Shown piece after piece: positions 50,705 through 62,039 of a stretch of 64,000 nucleotides of DNA. The notes beneath the pieces are model-generated. The model had not been told where the DNA came from. It was given only the letters and a program-made list of their open reading frames with translations, and ran no database searches. A program made the position numbers and the translations under genes. The DNA comes from Planctomycetota bacterium. GTDB taxonomy: Bacteria > Planctomycetota > Phycisphaerae > Phycisphaerales > UBA1924. Where the stretch lies: assembly GCA_017303555.1 (NCBI GenBank), contig JAFLCN010000013.1, forward strand, positions 41,746 to 105,745, given 5' to 3'. Numbering within the stretch: position 1 is the stretch's first letter; the number at the start of each line of letters is the position of its first letter.

Positions 50705-51517
50705 ATGCCGACTATGCCGCGTGAGCCCGAGGCCTTTGCCGAGGCGGTCGCATCGATGCTGCGCAAGCTGCAGCCGGAATACTCGATCGACCTGGTCGGC
50801 CCGCGCGAGCTGCTGGTGAACGGACGCCGGCTGGACCTTGAGAACCTGTACCGGATGGTGAATCACGAGCCGGTCCGCGGGACGGAGATCGTGGAGCACT
50901 ATCTCGATCAGCTCTTCGCGGGCGATTCGATGCAGTTGACCAGCATGTCGCTGGACTTTGCGAAGCCGCGGATCATGCCGCGGATTCAGCCGGTGTCGAT
51001 CTTCCGGCACTTGTCGCGCGAGCAGGTGGCGCACGTGCCGTTCGTGAACAACACGGTGATCGTCTTTGTGACGGATCTGCCTCAGATGACGGTGAGCATC
51101 ACCACCGAGCAGTTGATCCGCTGGAAGCTGACGCCGGATGAACTGGAGCTGATCAGCCGCGAGAACCTGGAAAGCTACGCGCCTGAACTCGAAATCCAGG
51201 TCGTGGAATCGAAGGAAGGCGGCAAGGCGGCGATCATGAGCCAGCACGACGGGTACGACGCGGCACGGCTGCTGCTGGACGGCCTGCACGATCGGCTGGC
51301 GGCGCAGCTCGGGGGCGATTTCTACGTCGCGACACCGGCACGGGACATGTTCGTCGCGATCTCCCCGGGGCCCGATCCGTTCCTGCGCAGGCTGCGAACG
51401 CGCGTCGAGCACGATTACAAGCGGCTGCCGTATCCGATCAGCCCGGACTTCTTCTACGTGACGCGGGACGGCGTTGCGGGGACGGTGGCGGACCTGCCCG
51501 AATCGGAAGCGGCGTAA
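50705..51517 (+). CDS. DUF1444 (YtpQ-like) protein
   Basis: A 270-residue soluble protein. The order of segments fits DUF1444: a short N-terminal part with VGPRELLVNGRRLDLENLYRMV, then RIMPRIQPVSIFRHLSREQVAHVPFVNNTVIVFVTDLPQMTVSITTEQL, followed by a helical part (ELISRENLESYAPELE) and DGYDAARLLLDGLHDRL. The strand pattern FYVATPARDMFVAISPG closes the domain. Function is unknown. It has no signal or membrane segment. A small lipoprotein gene follows 99 bases later on the same strand. Confidence 0.75.
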   Translation: MPTMPREPEAFAEAVASMLRKLQPEYSIDLVGPRELLVNGRRLDLENLYRMVNHEPVRGTEIVEHYLDQLFAGDSMQLTSMSLDFAKPRIMPRIQPVSIFRHLSREQVAHVPFVNNTVIVFVTDLPQMTVSITTEQLIRWKLTPDELELISRENLESYAPELEIQVVESKEGGKAAIMSQHDGYDAARLLLDGLHDRLAAQLGGDFYVATPARDMFVAISPGPDPFLRRLRTRVEHDYKRLPYPISPDFFYVTRDGVAGTVADLPESEAA

Positions 51518-51616
51518 CACGCTCGCTGCAAGAACTCGAACCATGCGCACTTTCCGGGGCCCTTGCGCGCTCGATGCGGACGTGGTAACCTTCACGTTCG
51601 TCATCCGGAGTGATTC

Positions 51617-51877
51617 ATGCGCCGAGCCCGCCGAATGTTGCTGCCGCTGTTTGTTGTTGTCGCCTCGTCCGGGTGCGTGACCCGTCCCGACGCGAAAGAG
51701 ACCGACGACGATTTCGACAAGTGGTATGTGCACTGCCGCATGCACGACCCGAAGTGGTGCCTCGGGCCGTTCCGCCGGGAACGCGAAGCGGACAAGGCCG
51801 GGTGGGAGCACGAGTTCTGGCTGCACATGGGCTCGAACACGACGCGGGTGGATCACGAGCCGTGCGCGGCGCAGTAG
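51617..51877 (+). CDS. Small lipoprotein of unknown function
   Basis: An 86-residue protein with a signal peptide (RRMLLPLFVVVASSGC) and lipobox SSGC at Cys20. The mature part is short and rich in Trp, His and charged residues (DKWYVHCRMHDPKWCLGPF, WEHEFWLHMG), with two more Cys and a final Cys near the end. No family is recognised. ATG is preceded by CGGAG about six bases upstream, supporting this start. Confidence 0.72.
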   Translation: MRRARRMLLPLFVVVASSGCVTRPDAKETDDDFDKWYVHCRMHDPKWCLGPFRREREADKAGWEHEFWLHMGSNTTRVDHEPCAAQ

Positions 51878-52059
51878 TCGGGCGAGCCTGTTTTTGGTGG
51901 GCCGCCGCCGATCGAGCCCGGGCGCCAGCGATCAACGCCAATCGCGGCCTGATTCTTGCCAAATTATTGCTTTGTTCGGCATTCAGAACCCTGCGCGGGC
52001 CTTGCAAACCGTCTCGCTTTCACTCAAGATAAGGGATCTTGGGGCGAAGGAGAATTTCA

Positions 52060-53340
52060 TTGCGAACACCACTTCTTGTGCTGGGAACCACCTTGTCTCT
52101 GTCGGCTTCGGCGACGGCGCAGACGATCCAATACCTGACGCAGAGCCGAACGATCAAAGCTCAGTCGGTGGCGATGCCGCTGCAAACGGCAACGGCGCCG
52201 GATTTCAACGTGTTCAACGCGTCGGTCAGCTCGGTGGGCACGCCCGAGGCGCAGTCGAACGGCAATGCAAGCGCGAGTCAGAATTCGACGCTGGGCACGA
52301 CGCAAATCACCGGCTCTGGTTACGCGAGCCCCGGCAAGAGCAACGCCTTTTACTCCGGTTACGGAACGGCCTCGTCGTCGTTCTCGGTGACATTCTCGGT
52401 GCCGGAGAACACGGCCGTGAATTTCGTGACGAGCTTTGGTCGTGGAGGCGTCTCGTTGACCGGACCGGGAATCAGCTTTTTGCACGGTGGATCGAACCCG
52501 GGGACGAGCAATGAGAATGGTGTGTTGCTGGCCGGGCAGACCTACACCCTCGGGGCCAGCACTTCCGGCGAGATCCAGGCTGGAAATGCGATTCCCGGCA
52601 ACTTTTCGTTCACGATGAAATTGAATGGGATTCCTGCACCGATGTCGGTGCAGAGTTCGGCGAGCTCTCCGGTCTGCCCGGGATCGGGCGTGACGGTGTC
52701 TGCGACTGACCCCGGTGTGGGTTTCGCGATCGACTGGTACACGGGCGGCGAACTGATCGGAACGGGAAACTCGCTGGTGGTCTATCCGACAGTCGGCCCG
52801 AACCAGATCTATTCCGCGCGGACGCGCCGGGTTTCGAACGGCAGTGTCTCGGCTCAGTTGTCGAGCGTGTCGGTGCCTGTGAAGTACGCAACACCGCCGA
52901 CTGCGGCATCGACCAATCGGGACAACCTGTGCCAGTACGACGGTGGAACCATCCAGCTCACGGCTTCCGGCGGCGTTGGAACGGGCTTTGAATGGTTCGC
53001 AAACGCTTGCTCCGGCACGCCGATCGGCAGCGGTTCGTCGATCACGATCCCCGCTCCTCGCGTCACGACCACGTATTACGTGCGAAGAATCAATGATTGC
53101 GCTTCGAGCGCTTGCCTCACGCGCGTCGTGCAGGTGCGTGTGTGTCCGAGCGATTTCGGCTGCGACGGACTGATCGAGGACGATGACTTTGCTTCGTTCG
53201 CGTCGGCGTACGACGTGCTGCTCTGTTCGGATACATCGATGCCGGCGGGTTGTCCTGCGGACCTCAATGCCGACGGAGTCGTTGATGATGCGGACTTTGG
53301 ACTGTTTGCGGTCGCGTACGACGCGCTTGAGTGTCCGTGA
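52060..53340 (+). CDS. Secreted protein with Ig-like domains and C-terminal dockerin-like module
   Basis: A 426-residue exported protein. The signal peptide LLVLGTTLSLSASATAQ is followed by a beta-rich N-terminal domain (NGNASASQNSTLGTTQI, VSFSVPENTAVNF). Two Ig-like stretches lie near residues 205-300 with VCPGSGVTVSATDPG and TIQLTASGG. The last 65 residues hold two D...DG.IEDDDFASFASAY and DLNADGVVDDADFGLFAVAYD units with Cys, the dockerin-like module also in two other proteins in this window. Start TTG at 52060 is chosen because AAGGAG lies seven bases upstream. A strong terminator follows. Confidence 0.8.
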   Translation: MRTPLLVLGTTLSLSASATAQTIQYLTQSRTIKAQSVAMPLQTATAPDFNVFNASVSSVGTPEAQSNGNASASQNSTLGTTQITGSGYASPGKSNAFYSGYGTASSSFSVTFSVPENTAVNFVTSFGRGGVSLTGPGISFLHGGSNPGTSNENGVLLAGQTYTLGASTSGEIQAGNAIPGNFSFTMKLNGIPAPMSVQSSASSPVCPGSGVTVSATDPGVGFAIDWYTGGELIGTGNSLVVYPTVGPNQIYSARTRRVSNGSVSAQLSSVSVPVKYATPPTAASTNRDNLCQYDGGTIQLTASGGVGTGFEWFANACSGTPIGSGSSITIPAPRVTTTYYVRRINDCASSACLTRVVQVRVCPSDFGCDGLIEDDDFASFASAYDVLLCSDTSMPAGCPADLNADGVVDDADFGLFAVAYDALECP

Positions 53341-53384
53341 TCTTCGCGTACAGAGTTTCTACGGCTGCAGGATAAGAAATTCGA

Positions 53385-53416
53385 GCGGGCATCGGACTTC
53401 TCCGATGCCCGCTTTT
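53385..53416 (+). terminator. Intrinsic terminator after the dockerin gene
   Basis: A perfect 12-base stem (GCGGGCATCGGA with TCCGATGCCCGC), a CTTC tetraloop, then TTTTC. It lies 44 bases after the stop codon. Confidence 0.93.
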
Positions 53417-53513
53417 CATTTCTGATCGGACGCGATGCGTCGTTCCATGCCTTCCCGTGCCGAGGCCAATCCGAGTCGCGGGAATCGTTTATTCAAAGAG
53501 TCTGAGGATTGGA

Positions 53514-53544
53514 TAAAAGAAAACGCCCCGACGTACGGGGCGTT
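53514..53544 (-). terminator. Intrinsic terminator of ftsH
   Basis: A perfect 9-base stem (AACGCCCCG with CGGGGCGTT), a five-base loop, and TTTTCTTTT after it on the minus strand. It is just downstream of the ftsH stop codon. Confidence 0.9.
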
Positions 53545-53569
53545 CGAGAACTTCTCGGTGCATGCGTCG

Positions 53570-55654
<2,085 letters not shown>

Positions 55655-56002
55655 CGTTTCCTTTATCGGGCAGCACCCGAGACTGGACCCTTGGACTTCA
55701 GTGCTTCTAGCGGTTCTCTCACTCTACTGTTCGGATAACCGGCCCGGAAGATGCATCCGGCCCTGTGCATCGCCATTCACGCATTCCGGCCGGCCGGAAA
55801 TCGGCCTGCGGGCAGCATTTGGACGCTCCCGGAGCCCTTCCCGGTACGGGCAAGCGTGTCAGCGGGCGTGATTCTGCCTCCCAACTGGCGGGCATGGCGC
55901 GGCCGTGGACGCGAAACCGAGCAACAGTAGGCAAATTCGGGTGCGATTCCGAAATTGCGGCAAGCCGCGTGCCAGACCGGCTTTCGCGCGGGTGGATGGC
56001 GT
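55655..56002. other. Intergenic region of about 350 bases
   Basis: Between ftsH and the lptE-like gene, both on the minus strand. It contains a 16-base perfect palindrome at 55784-55799 (TTCCGGCCGGCCGGAA). No gene is convincing. It must hold the promoter of ftsH. Confidence 0.5.
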
Positions 56003-56542
56003 TCACCAGCTCGTCCGCAGTTCGGAAACGATGTCCTTGGCCATCCGCTGCGAGGCGGAGGTCTGGCCGTACTCGATCTTCTCGCTCACGCCCCGCGTGG
56101 GGACGAAAGTGTCGGCACCGCTGAAGTTGTGGCGGCCGACGATCGTCTTGCCGGTGGTGTTGTCGACCCATTCGAAATCGACGGTGATGATGTAGCCGAG
56201 TTCCTGCACGTAGCCGCTGGGGTCGGTTGCGGTCTGGCGGAGTTGGACGCTGGTGATGGTGCCGTTAAGGGTCGTGTCGGCGGCGGGCGAGGGATCGATG
56301 ATCCAGGGCGTCTTGTTCTGCACTTCTTTGACGATCGCTTCCGTCAGTTCGGATTCGACGCCTTTGTAGTAGGTCTTGTTCTGGAAGATGGGGACCTGGA
56401 TGGTGCGGGCTTCGGTGTCGTAGGTGTTCTTGAACGAGTAGCCTTGCGTCGGGTCGGACGAGCAGCCCGACTTCGCGAGCAGAGCGAGCAGCACAGCTCC
56501 CGAGGATGCACGGGCAAACAACTTCGAACGGCTGGTGCTCAC
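56003..56542 (-). CDS. LptE-like LPS-assembly lipoprotein
   Basis: A 179-residue exported protein. A signal with AVLLALLAKSGC marks Cys27 as lipid site. The body resembles the LptE fold: ARTIQVPIFQNKTYYKGVESELTEAIVKEVQNKTPWII with an N-terminal beta strand and helix, then a second strand block with TSVQLRQT and YIITVDFEWVDNTTG. LptE plugs the LptD porin and helps LPS reach the outer surface, which fits lpxA in the same window. Start is GTG, overlapping the BamD-like gene stop by four bases (GTGA). Confidence 0.78.
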   Translation of the reverse strand: MSTSRSKLFARASSGAVLLALLAKSGCSSDPTQGYSFKNTYDTEARTIQVPIFQNKTYYKGVESELTEAIVKEVQNKTPWIIDPSPAADTTLNGTITSVQLRQTATDPSGYVQELGYIITVDFEWVDNTTGKTIVGRHNFSGADTFVPTRGVSEKIEYGQTSASQRMAKDIVSELRTSW

Positions 56543-57690
56543 TCGCGGTTCTCCTGAGGCGGCGCGATCGGCGGGGTCGAGGGGCTGTCGCTTCGGATGG
56601 CGGAATCGGGGTTGAGCGGAGGCCTCTCGTCCCCCACCTTCAACATGCCTTCGACATCGGACGATGTCACGGGCTGATCGGACGGGTCGTCGTCCTCAAC
56701 CGGGGGCTTGGTGCGGGCGGGGGGCAGCGGCCAGTTGCGCTGCTTGAAGATGAGGCGGGTCTCGTCCGCTGCGACTGTGTCGGGGTGTTTCTGCAGGAGG
56801 CGTTTGAGCGTGTAGCGGGCGGAGATCGGGTCGTCTCGCTTGAAATACCACTTGCCGGTCTCGAACATCTGGTCGGCAGCGGATTCGTCGAGGCGGGCGA
56901 TGAGCGCATCGTTCATGCCGATCTGCTCGGCGGATTTCGGGTAGCGGGCGGCGAAATCGCGGACGAGGTACTGGGCTTCGATCAGGCCGGAGGCGTCGTA
57001 GCGCGGGCCCTTGTAGCGGCCGATATTGGCGAAGACGCGCCGCTCCATCGCGAGTTCGCGATATTCGCTGGTGGGAAAGTTGGCGAGGAAGATGTCGTAC
57101 GCCTCGGCGGCCATGCGGAGGTCGCGGATGCGGTAGTAGTAATTGGCAAGCTCGATCGCGGCCCGCTGCGCGAGCTGGCTGCCGGGGGCACGCTCCTGGA
57201 CGCGGATGAGCAGTTCCTCGCCGATGCGGCTCGCGTTGTCGATGCGGAGCCCCCACGACTTCTTGCGAAGCCCGTTGAGATACATCAGCCCGATCTCGAG
57301 TTCGCGTTCGAGCGCCGTGACGAACTGGGGCGTCCCGGGATATTCCTTGATGACGCGCTCGTAGTCATAGAGCGCCTCGTACTCGTCTTTGAGCGCGAGC
57401 TTTGCATCGCCCCGGCGGAGGAGGGCCTCGGCGGTTTCGGGCTTGTCTTGTGCCGCGTTGCGCTTGATCCAACTGTCGAGCAGAGCGAGCGCGCCCCGGG
57501 GGCGGTTCTCGGCGAGCTGCTTGCGGGCGCGGTTCATCACGCCCTCATCGCTGGAGGGGTCGATCTCGGTCTCAACGGGGACCCAGTTGCCTTCGGCGTC
57601 GAGACGCAGGGTGTTCTGCGCGAACGCGGGGAACGCCAGCAGGACCGCGGCGAAAAAGAGCGGCAGGAGGATTCGGATCGTGCGTGTCAC
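56539..57690 (-). CDS. BamD-like TPR outer-membrane assembly protein
   Basis: A 383-residue exported protein. A signal peptide (LLPLFFAAVLLAFPAFAQ) is followed by TPR-like repeats in series (AKLALKDEYEALYDYERVIKEYPGTPQFVTALERELEIG, YRIRDLRMAAEAYDIFLANFPTSEY, YFKRDDPISARYTLKRLLQKHPDT). The length and repeat pattern fit BamD/YbgF-type proteins, which support outer-membrane protein insertion. The C-terminal 60 residues are Pro/Ser/Asp-rich. Start is GTG at 57690. It overlaps the lptE-like gene by four bases and follows the PilZ gene. Confidence 0.78.
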   Translation of the reverse strand: MTRTIRILLPLFFAAVLLAFPAFAQNTLRLDAEGNWVPVETEIDPSSDEGVMNRARKQLAENRPRGALALLDSWIKRNAAQDKPETAEALLRRGDAKLALKDEYEALYDYERVIKEYPGTPQFVTALERELEIGLMYLNGLRKKSWGLRIDNASRIGEELLIRVQERAPGSQLAQRAAIELANYYYRIRDLRMAAEAYDIFLANFPTSEYRELAMERRVFANIGRYKGPRYDASGLIEAQYLVRDFAARYPKSAEQIGMNDALIARLDESAADQMFETGKWYFKRDDPISARYTLKRLLQKHPDTVAADETRLIFKQRNWPLPPARTKPPVEDDDPSDQPVTSSDVEGMLKVGDERPPLNPDSAIRSDSPSTPPIAPPQENRE

Positions 57691-57753
57691 GGGCCAAGCG
57701 TACCGCCCCGCGGGGCTTCACGCTTCGGCTGGCCGTTCCAACGCCGGATCCGG

Positions 57754-58152
57754 TCAGGCGGCATTCTTCCGGAACTTCTCGATATCGGGGCGGATGGTCT
57801 CGTTGCGGCCTGCCGCGGCACCGATCTCGCTGATGACCTGGCGTGCTTCGGGCGTGAGATCGACGAACTGGAGGCCGATCTCGCCGCGGGTGCCGCCGAT
57901 GAGCTTGAGGAGGTTGGCGGTCCACTTGCGTTTACTGGCGGCCTTCACCCAGGCGACGCGGCAGCGGACGAAGACGACGTTGGAGATGCCCACGAGCTTG
58001 ACGGTGACAACGTCGTCGATTTTCGGAGTGATCGACGTGGGCGTGGTGATGCGCATGCCGCCGGCGGACATGTCCACAACGTCGCCCAGCGACGTCCCGA
58101 CAAACTGACAGACGACACGTCCGAACTTGCGGGGGTTCATGGAAGAGAGCAT
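57754..58152 (-). CDS. PilZ-domain protein
   Basis: A 132-residue protein with a PilZ-like beta barrel. Motifs include GRVVCQFVGTSLGDVVDMSAGGMRITT (the DxSxGG part of the c-di-GMP site) and VRCRVAWVKAASKRKWTANLLKLIGG. An arginine-rich RxxxR block at the very N-terminus is weak here (MNPRKFGR). It may respond to cyclic di-GMP or be a degenerate domain. ATG 58152 or ATG 58140 could start it. It lies between glmS and the BamD-like gene on the same strand. Confidence 0.75.
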   Translation of the reverse strand: MLSSMNPRKFGRVVCQFVGTSLGDVVDMSAGGMRITTPTSITPKIDDVVTVKLVGISNVVFVRCRVAWVKAASKRKWTANLLKLIGGTRGEIGLQFVDLTPEARQVISEIGAAAGRNETIRPDIEKFRKNAA

Positions 58153-58267
58153 CGGCGTGGGCGGGCGCGCCCATCAGCCACGGCACAAATGTGTGCGTGT
58201 GGCGATTCCGATCGTGCGGAGTTGATCTCGGACTTTCGAGGCTATCGGTCCGGCGTGCACGCCGGCG

Positions 58268-60109
58268 TCACTCCACCGTGACGCTCTTGGCGAGGTTGCG
58301 GGGCTTGTCCACATCGTGCCCGCGCAGCACCGCGGCGTGGTACGCCATGAGCTGGAGCGGCACGACGGCAAGCATCGGGCTGAGGCACTCGGGGATCTCG
58401 GGGATGTACATGACATCCTCGGCGTACTTGGTGATGTCCTTGTCGCCCTCGGTCGCGACGGCGATGACGTGGCCGCCTCGGCTGCGGACTTCCTGGATGT
58501 TGCTCATCACCTTCTCGTACTGACGGCCCTTGTTGGCGATGAAGACCGCCGGCATGCCGTCGTTGATGAGCGCGATGGGGCCGTGCTTCATTTCCGCCGC
58601 GGGCATGCCCTCGGCGTGGATGTAGCTGATTTCCTTAAGCTTGAGGGCGCCTTCGAGGGCGGTCGGGTAGTTGTAGCCGCGACCGAGGAAGAGCCAGTTC
58701 TCGCGGTGGATGTACTTCTCGGTGACCTTCTTGATCCGCGCATCCTGCTCACAGATGCGTTCGATCAGGCCGGGGATGCGCTCCATGTCCTTCATCAGGT
58801 CGCGGCACTGATCAGCGCTCATAAAGCGCTTGCGGCCCATGTACATCGCGAGCATGGAAAGGACGGCGACCTGACCAGTGAAGGCCTTGGTGCTGGCGAC
58901 GCCGATCTCGGGTCCGACGCGGAGGTAGACACCGGCATCGGTTTCGCGCGCGATCGAGGAGCCGACGACGTTGACGACGCCCATGGCGAGCGCGCCGCGT
59001 TCTTTGGCTTCCTGAAGTGCCGCGAGGGTGTCGGCGGTTTCGCCCGACTGGCTGACGGCGATGACAAGCGTGTTTTCTTCGACGATCGGATTGCGATAGC
59101 GGAATTCGCTCGCGTACTCAGCGACCGAAGAAACCTTGGCGAGATCCTCGAAGAGGTATTCACCGATCATCGCGGCGTGCAGGGCCGTGCCCTGCGCGGT
59201 CAGCACGATGTTCTTGATCTTGGAAAGCTCTTTGCTGAAATTGCCGACGCCGCCCAGGTGGATGCGGCCTTCATCCATGTTCAGGCGGCCACGGATGCAG
59301 TTCGAGATCGCCTTGGGCTGCTCGAAGATTTCCTTCTGCATGAAGTGGCTGAAGCCGCCGAGCTCGATTTCCTGAAGCTCGAGTTCGAGCTGCATGATCT
59401 TGCTGGTGACGGGGACGTTGTGGATCGTGCTGGTGCGGAAGCCCGAGCGCGTGATCTTGACGACGTTGTAATCGTCGAGCACGAATGCTTGCGTGGTGTG
59501 GCTCACAATCGCTGATGCATCCGACGCGACGACGTACTCGCCCGCGCCGACGCCGACCATGAGCGGTGAACCCTTGCGGGCGACAACCAGAACATCGGGT
59601 TCTTTCTCGCAGATCACGGCGATGGCGTACGCGCCGGTCACTTCACGCAGCGCGGCCTGCACCGCGGCTTCAAGGTCCACACCTTCCTGCGGCGCGTAGA
59701 GCTCGCCGATGAGCATCGCGAGGACTTCGGTGTCGGTCTGGCTCTGGAACTTGTGGCCCTTCTCTTCGAGATAGGTCTTGAGTGCCGCGTAGTTTTCGAT
59801 GATGCCGTTGTGGATGATCGCGATGCCGTTCCGGTCATCGGTGTGCGGGTGGGCGTTGAATTCGGTCACGCCGCCGTGGGTCGCCCAGCGGGTGTGGGCG
59901 ATGCCGATGGTGCCGCGGAAGCCGCCGAGGTCTTCGATCTTGTCTTCGAGGTTGGCGACGCGGCCGACGGCCTTGACGACGTTCAGCTTGCCACCTTCAA
60001 GGACGGCCAAGCCGGCGGAGTCGTAGCCGCGGTATTCCAGGCGCTTGAGGCCTTCGATCAGGTAGGACTGGGCAGGCTTGGCACCGATATACGCGACGAT
60101 TCCGCACAT
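58268..60109 (-). CDS. glmS: Glutamine--fructose-6-phosphate aminotransferase (isomerizing) GlmS
   Basis: A 613-residue enzyme that makes glucosamine-6-phosphate, the first step to UDP-GlcNAc for peptidoglycan and lipid A. Met1-Cys2 in MCGIVAYIG exposes the catalytic Cys after Met removal. The glutaminase domain has HTRWATHGGVTE near residue 75. The two SIS domains follow with SQSGETADTLAALQEA near 350 and EGALKLKEISYIHAEGMPAAEMKHGPIALI near 485, and the C-terminus has the usual KSVTVE ending. No glmS ribozyme is visible in the upstream leader. It heads the operon with the PilZ, BamD-like and lptE-like genes. Confidence 0.95.
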   Translation of the reverse strand: MCGIVAYIGAKPAQSYLIEGLKRLEYRGYDSAGLAVLEGGKLNVVKAVGRVANLEDKIEDLGGFRGTIGIAHTRWATHGGVTEFNAHPHTDDRNGIAIIHNGIIENYAALKTYLEEKGHKFQSQTDTEVLAMLIGELYAPQEGVDLEAAVQAALREVTGAYAIAVICEKEPDVLVVARKGSPLMVGVGAGEYVVASDASAIVSHTTQAFVLDDYNVVKITRSGFRTSTIHNVPVTSKIMQLELELQEIELGGFSHFMQKEIFEQPKAISNCIRGRLNMDEGRIHLGGVGNFSKELSKIKNIVLTAQGTALHAAMIGEYLFEDLAKVSSVAEYASEFRYRNPIVEENTLVIAVSQSGETADTLAALQEAKERGALAMGVVNVVGSSIARETDAGVYLRVGPEIGVASTKAFTGQVAVLSMLAMYMGRKRFMSADQCRDLMKDMERIPGLIERICEQDARIKKVTEKYIHRENWLFLGRGYNYPTALEGALKLKEISYIHAEGMPAAEMKHGPIALINDGMPAVFIANKGRQYEKVMSNIQEVRSRGGHVIAVATEGDKDITKYAEDVMYIPEIPECLSPMLAVVPLQLMAYHAAVLRGHDVDKPRNLAKSVTVE

Positions 60110-60354
60110 GGAATGAATCCCCGTAAGAGAGCGTGAGAACGAACTTTAGGGCCGGTAAGCCGCGGTTCCCGCGGGCCAGTCTCTTCCTCTATTTGAACAG
60201 GCGCACGCTGTGCGCATCCTCGATCTCCGACTTCCCATACTGATCGGCTCGTGAGCGTGTTCGCCTGCGCTTCGGCATATTTACCGGGCGTCGTTTTTTG
60301 GCTTTTTCTGACCGGCGGGGTCGCCCCACGCCCCTCGCACGCTCCCGAGCGGCC

Positions 60355-60942
60355 TTACCCCCGCCGCATCAACTCGAGAATCCAGGTCGGAGTCTCCCGG
60401 CGAAATGCGGTCACCAGCGCGCGGCGTGTGAAGTAATACATCGCCGTGAGACCGGGCACGACCAGGCCCACCACCGCCATCGTTCCGTACAAAGCCCACG
60501 TCACCACGGTCGAGAGCTCTTTGACCATCGCGTCGAGCTGTGGATCGCCCGTTCCTTGCATCAACGTCGCCATCGGAGGGTTGTGAATCGCGCTGTACAG
60601 CGACCAAATCGCGTACGCGACGATCAGCACGGCGAGAAACACCTGATTCCAGCCGAGTACCCTCGCGCCGCGTGGATCCATCCGCCTCAACATCGCGCCC
60701 CCGCGCAGCTCGTTCGCGGCACACGCGCCCAACCCGATCCCGATGGCCCACGCGCTCCAATCGCTCAGAAATGCGAATGCCAGTGTGAGAACGGCGAAAA
60801 CCGCCATCGACCAGCCGCTGAACCACGCCACCCCCGCGGCACGCAGTATCTTCTTTGCACGCCTGCGCGCGTCGGATACCTGATTCAGGTGCTCTGCGGA
60901 AAGCGGCCCGGCCGCATCGGCATTTGGTGTTGCAGCGACCAT
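60355..60942 (-). CDS. Hypothetical membrane protein
   Basis: A 195-residue protein with four membrane segments: about 37-57 (GVAWFSGWSMAVFAVLTLAF), 60-77, 95-113 (WNQVFLAVLIVAYAIWSLYSAI) and 148-170 (TWALYGTMAVVGLVVPGLTAM). An N-terminal polar part of about 30 residues and an Arg-rich C-terminus lie on the same side. A YYFTRRALV motif follows the last helix. No family is recognised. It is in the same orientation as its neighbours but does not overlap them. Confidence 0.75.
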   Translation of the reverse strand: MVAATPNADAAGPLSAEHLNQVSDARRRAKKILRAAGVAWFSGWSMAVFAVLTLAFAFLSDWSAWAIGIGLGACAANELRGGAMLRRMDPRGARVLGWNQVFLAVLIVAYAIWSLYSAIHNPPMATLMQGTGDPQLDAMVKELSTVVTWALYGTMAVVGLVVPGLTAMYYFTRRALVTAFRRETPTWILELMRRG

Positions 60943-61029
60943 TGGCGTTCTGGTGCGCTCTATCGGCGTTCGGGTCTCGGGCGATTCGCAAGAATTCGCG
61001 CATCGCTTCGTCCCGACCGGGCCCGCAAG

Positions 61030-61833
61030 CTAATACACGCTCTTGACAAACTTGCGTTTGCGCATCGTCGCCTGATCGTCGTACGCGTCTTTCATCGATC
61101 GCTTCGGCAACTTCACTTTCTCCCGTTCGACCTTCTTATACGGAATCGCGTCGAGGAGGTGGCGGATGCAGTTCAAGCGTGCCCGCTTCTTGTCGTCCGA
61201 CTGCAGCACGTGCCAGGGGGCGTGCTCGGTATCGGTCGCGTCCAGCATCCGGTCGCGGGCGCGCGAGTATTCGTACCACTTGCTGCGCGAAGGCAGATCC
61301 ATCGGGCTGAGCTTCCACTGGCGGAGCGGGTCGTCGATGCGTGCCTCAAAGCGTCGCTTCTGCTCTGTGTCGCTCACGTCCAGCCAGACCTTGATCAACC
61401 TGATTCCACCATTCACAAAGTACTTCTCGACGACCGGGCAGAGTTCAAGAAACCGCTTGTACTCGTCCTTCGTGCAAAAGCCCATGACGTGCTCCACGCC
61501 TGCACGGTTGTACCACGAGCGATCGAAGATGACGATCTCGCCTGCTGCGGGAAAGTGGTTCAGGTATCGCTGGATGTAGACCTGGCTTTTCTCGCGATCC
61601 GACGGCGCAGGCAACGCAACGACACGGAACACGCGCGGGCTGACTTTTTCGGTGATCGAACGGATGACGCCGCCCTTTCCCGCGGCATCACGTCCTTCGA
61701 GCACAATCACAACGCGCTCGCCGGATTGCTTGACCCAATCCTGCATTGCGCACAGCTTCTCCTGCAGGCGCCGAAGTTCTTTCTCGTAGGTCTTGCGATC
61801 AAGGCGCCCGAGTTTGTCCTTTGCCTTTGACAT
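61030..61833 (-). CDS. ppk2: Polyphosphate kinase 2 (PPK2 family)
   Basis: A 267-residue single-domain PPK2. Features: LDRKTYEKELRRLQEKLCAMQDWVKQSGERVVIVLEGRDAAGKGG (Walker A with GRDAAGKGG near residue 47), LPAPSDREKSQVYIQRYLNHFPAAGEIVIFDRSWYNRAGVEHVMGF (Walker B with DRSWYNR near 110), and PLRQWKLSPMDLPSRSKWYEYSRARDRMLDATD. It phosphorylates nucleotides from polyphosphate, or the reverse. Length is typical of the one-domain class. ATG 61833 has AGGGG about seven bases upstream. The longer frame to 62205 overlaps the divergent GNAT gene and is rejected. Confidence 0.92.
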   Translation of the reverse strand: MSKAKDKLGRLDRKTYEKELRRLQEKLCAMQDWVKQSGERVVIVLEGRDAAGKGGVIRSITEKVSPRVFRVVALPAPSDREKSQVYIQRYLNHFPAAGEIVIFDRSWYNRAGVEHVMGFCTKDEYKRFLELCPVVEKYFVNGGIRLIKVWLDVSDTEQKRRFEARIDDPLRQWKLSPMDLPSRSKWYEYSRARDRMLDATDTEHAPWHVLQSDDKKRARLNCIRHLLDAIPYKKVEREKVKLPKRSMKDAYDDQATMRKRKFVKSVY

Positions 61834-62039
61834 GCTGCAACCCCTGGGCTCCGCATGCGACGCACCACCGAGGGCCGCATCGCGGCCGGAGCAACGGCAG
61901 TGTACTCGGAAAGGGCTGCAAACACCGACTATTTTTCGTACGCTCACATCAGCAGAATGAGACCGAATCTCATTCCCACGCCGCCGGGCACCGATGAGAC
62001 GGGTCGCGCCGGTCCATCGCATCTCGCTCGACAGAACGC

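Noticed and set aside
60110..60354. glmS ribozyme in the glmS leader.
   Set aside because: No ribozyme core or GlcN6P-binding elements could be seen by eye in the 245 bases.
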